NCBI GenBank assembly: GCA_937906165.1
Contig: CALCYA010000031.1
Coordinates: 1-25,595 of the forward strand
Reading direction: 5' to 3'
From: an uncultured Bacteroidales bacterium
Lineage (GTDB): Bacteria > Bacteroidota > Bacteroidia > Bacteroidales > Bacteroidaceae
DNA: 25,595 bases
Numbering within the stretch: position 1 is the stretch's first letter; each line of letters begins with the position of its first letter. Below are positions 24,201-25,595 of this stretch, in pieces. The position numbers and the translations under genes were made by a program. Under the pieces are notes generated by a model. That model had not been told where the DNA came from. It worked only from the letters and a program-made list of their open reading frames with translations, and ran no database searches.

Positions 24201-24544
24201 TATAATATATTATTATAGCGCCATTTTATAAAGGCCTAAAGGTCTCTAAAGGCTCCAAGGTCCTTAATGGGCGCTTGTAAAACGTTTAGCATTAAACTTT
24301 GGACATTCACCATTCTACGCAAATGTAGTAAAATTTCTCTGTAGCGTAAAACATTTTTACCCCCCCCATTTTTTAACAGTCATTAACAAACAATTCACCT
24401 GTTTAAAGAATAAATCTACAGCAAATTGTTTTTTTTCAAAAAATAGTGTACTTTTAAAAAATGTTTGTATTCATATTGCCAAACACACTGTTTCTTAGAA
24501 GCTACACACATATCAGACGTCAAAAACCTTAAAAAACTACACAT
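24201..24544. other. Divergent intergenic region between the outer-membrane protein gene and manA
   Basis: A 344-nt AT-rich stretch with no gene. It holds AAGG/CCTTTA-rich sequence (24229-24268), the second 17-nt near-repeat (24269-24285), the outer-membrane gene promoter (24320-24350), a dyad GTAAAA-cat-TTTTAC (24346-24360), a run of eight Cs (24360-24367) and the manA upstream region, in which I cannot identify a convincing -33/-7 pair. Confidence 0.6.
24320..24350 (-). promoter_or_regulatory. Promoter candidate for the outer-membrane protein gene
   Basis: On the minus strand TTTA (24350-24347), 19 bases, then TACATTTG (24327-24320). The -7 box fits well; the -33 differs from TTTG at one position. 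The leader would be about 110 nt. A short dyad (24346-24360) overlaps the -33 and a C8/G8 tract lies just upstream. Confidence 0.45.
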
Positions 24545-25510
24545 ATGTACAAATTCAAGCCCATTTTAAAATCAATGTTGTGGGGTGGTGACAAAATCAT
24601 CCCTTATAAAGGAATTGTTTCTGACGCAAAGTCAGTTGGCGAGAGCTGGGAAATTTCAGGTGTAAAGGAGAACGAGTCGGTTGTTGCCGAGGGCCCCGAT
24701 GCAGGCATGCTGCTCCCTGAACTCATTAAACGTGACGGTGCAGCCCTGCTTGGCAAGGCCAATCTCGAGCGCTTCGGTGAGGAGTTCCCGTTGCTCATCA
24801 AGTTCATCGATGCACGTCAGGACCTCTCAATACAGGTTCACCCCAACGATGAGCAGGCATGGGAGCGCCACCAGTCAAAGGGAAAAACCGAGATGTGGTA
24901 CGTCGTTGACGCCGACCCGGGCTCAAGCCTCCGTTCAGGCTTTGCAAAACAGGTGACACCCGAGGAGTATGAGGCAAGCATTGCCGACAACACCATCACC
25001 GACCTGCTTGCAGAGTATGACATCAAGGCCGGCGACCTCTTCTTCCTGCCTGCCGGACGCATCCACTCCATCGGTGCCGGTGCCTTCATTGCAGAGATTC
25101 AGCAGACATCGAACATCACCTACCGCATCTATGACTTCAACCGCGTGGATGCCAACGGCAACCCACGCGAGCTGCACACCGAGCAGAGCAAGGCAGTCAT
25201 TGACTACAGCGTGCAGGATGACTACCGCACACACTATGTGGCAGAGAATGACAAGTGTACTGAGCTTGTATCGTGCCCCTACTTCACCACATCACTCTAC
25301 AAGCTCACCAGACCTTACGAGATGGAGCTTGCACAGCTTGACTCTTTTGTGATACTCATCTGCACAAAGGGCAACGGTACCATCACCGACAACGAAGGCA
25401 ACTGCATGACAGTGCGCCAGGGCGAGAGCATCCTTGTCCCCGCCACAGCGACAGCCCTCAAGATTACCCCTGAAAGCGACATGGAGCTGTTGAGCAGCTG
25501 GATTGTATGA
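24545..25510 (+). CDS. manA: Class I mannose-6-phosphate isomerase
   Basis: A 321-residue cupin-fold, zinc-dependent phosphomannose isomerase of the short bacterial type, interconverting mannose-6-phosphate and fructose-6-phosphate. The N terminus YKFKPILKSMLWGG is typical. Zinc ligands are visible as Gln97/His99 in SIQVHPND, Glu116 in KTEMWYV and His174 in LPAGRIHSIG. The catalytic Arg is Arg194 in ITYRIYDFNR. The C-terminal domain (about 235-321) is the second, non-catalytic cupin-like barrel. It feeds mannose into glycolysis, or supplies mannose-6-phosphate for GDP-mannose and fucose synthesis used in capsules and glycoproteins. It is transcribed alone on the plus strand, divergent from the outer-membrane protein gene. 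No terminator is visible in the 85 nt left after its stop. Confidence 0.96.
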   Translation: MYKFKPILKSMLWGGDKIIPYKGIVSDAKSVGESWEISGVKENESVVAEGPDAGMLLPELIKRDGAALLGKANLERFGEEFPLLIKFIDARQDLSIQVHPNDEQAWERHQSKGKTEMWYVVDADPGSSLRSGFAKQVTPEEYEASIADNTITDLLAEYDIKAGDLFFLPAGRIHSIGAGAFIAEIQQTSNITYRIYDFNRVDANGNPRELHTEQSKAVIDYSVQDDYRTHYVAENDKCTELVSCPYFTTSLYKLTRPYEMELAQLDSFVILICTKGNGTITDNEGNCMTVRQGESILVPATATALKITPESDMELLSSWIV

Positions 25511-25595
25511 TGAGACATACATATTATTTTAATGAGGTTAACTAAAAAGGCTCTTTTGTTGTTACGCTTGCCCGAAAAATACTCATTTACGCTTA

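Noticed and set aside
25532..25595. Open frame from an ATG to the right edge (starts MRLTKKALLLL)
   Set aside because: Only 21 codons are visible, the sequence resembles AT-rich intergenic text, and there is no ribosome binding site or family signal. It could be a real gene start, but nothing supports it.

Overview
This window reads as chromosomal DNA of a Bacteroidota bacterium, most likely order Bacteroidales (Prevotella, Bacteroides or Muribaculum type). The evidence is as follows. Promoters match the Bacteroidota form TTTG-N(18-22)-TAnnTTTG. Most genes lack a strong Shine-Dalgarno. Several envelope proteins carry lipoprotein signals. Two secreted proteins end in a short type-IX-secretion-like tail (YD..GR.V, then KG.IYI.NGKK). 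There is also a CarboxypepD-reg/plug/beta-barrel outer-membrane protein. I see no tRNA, rRNA, CRISPR array, integrase or complete insertion sequence.

Layout. (1) 1-511, minus: a PerR-type Fur-family regulator followed by the cut-off start of a rubredoxin-domain protein, a peroxide-defence pair. (2) 512-4739: a large secreted CotH-kinase-family protein (minus) between two repeat-rich intergenic regions that share a 59-bp inverted repeat (54/59 identical) and further direct repeats. (3) 4740-9694, plus: an ABC-F ATPase (TTG start, near-perfect promoter), an M13 metallopeptidase lipoprotein and MetA, ending in a strong hairpin. Next to it, 9726-9924 is a 199-bp MITE-like palindromic element. (4) 14953 down to 9926, minus: six tightly packed genes encoding an ABC ATPase, six-TM permease, YtrA-type GntR regulator, SPFH/band-7 lipoprotein, rhodanese lipoprotein and SppA (S49) protease. 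A promoter and a dyad that could be the GntR operator sit in front of the first gene. (5) 15097-21708, plus: a GH20 hexosaminidase with a C-terminal F5/8-type domain, then a 1514-residue papain-like secreted protease with FN3, LamG and PKD modules. These two look co-transcribed and end at a 21-bp-stem bidirectional terminator. (6) 24200-21924, minus: the outer-membrane beta-barrel protein. (7) 24545-25510, plus: class I mannose-6-phosphate isomerase.

Functional reading. Regions 2, 5 and 6 are surface or secreted functions (phosphotransfer, glycan and protein breakdown, outer-membrane transport). Region 4 looks like a small-molecule- or envelope-stress-controlled membrane module. Its most interesting aspect is an SPFH protein encoded with a membrane serine protease of the SppA/ClpP class, which resembles the archaeal stomatin-protease pairing. 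The other genes are housekeeping (translation factor, methionine and mannose metabolism, peptide turnover, peroxide response).
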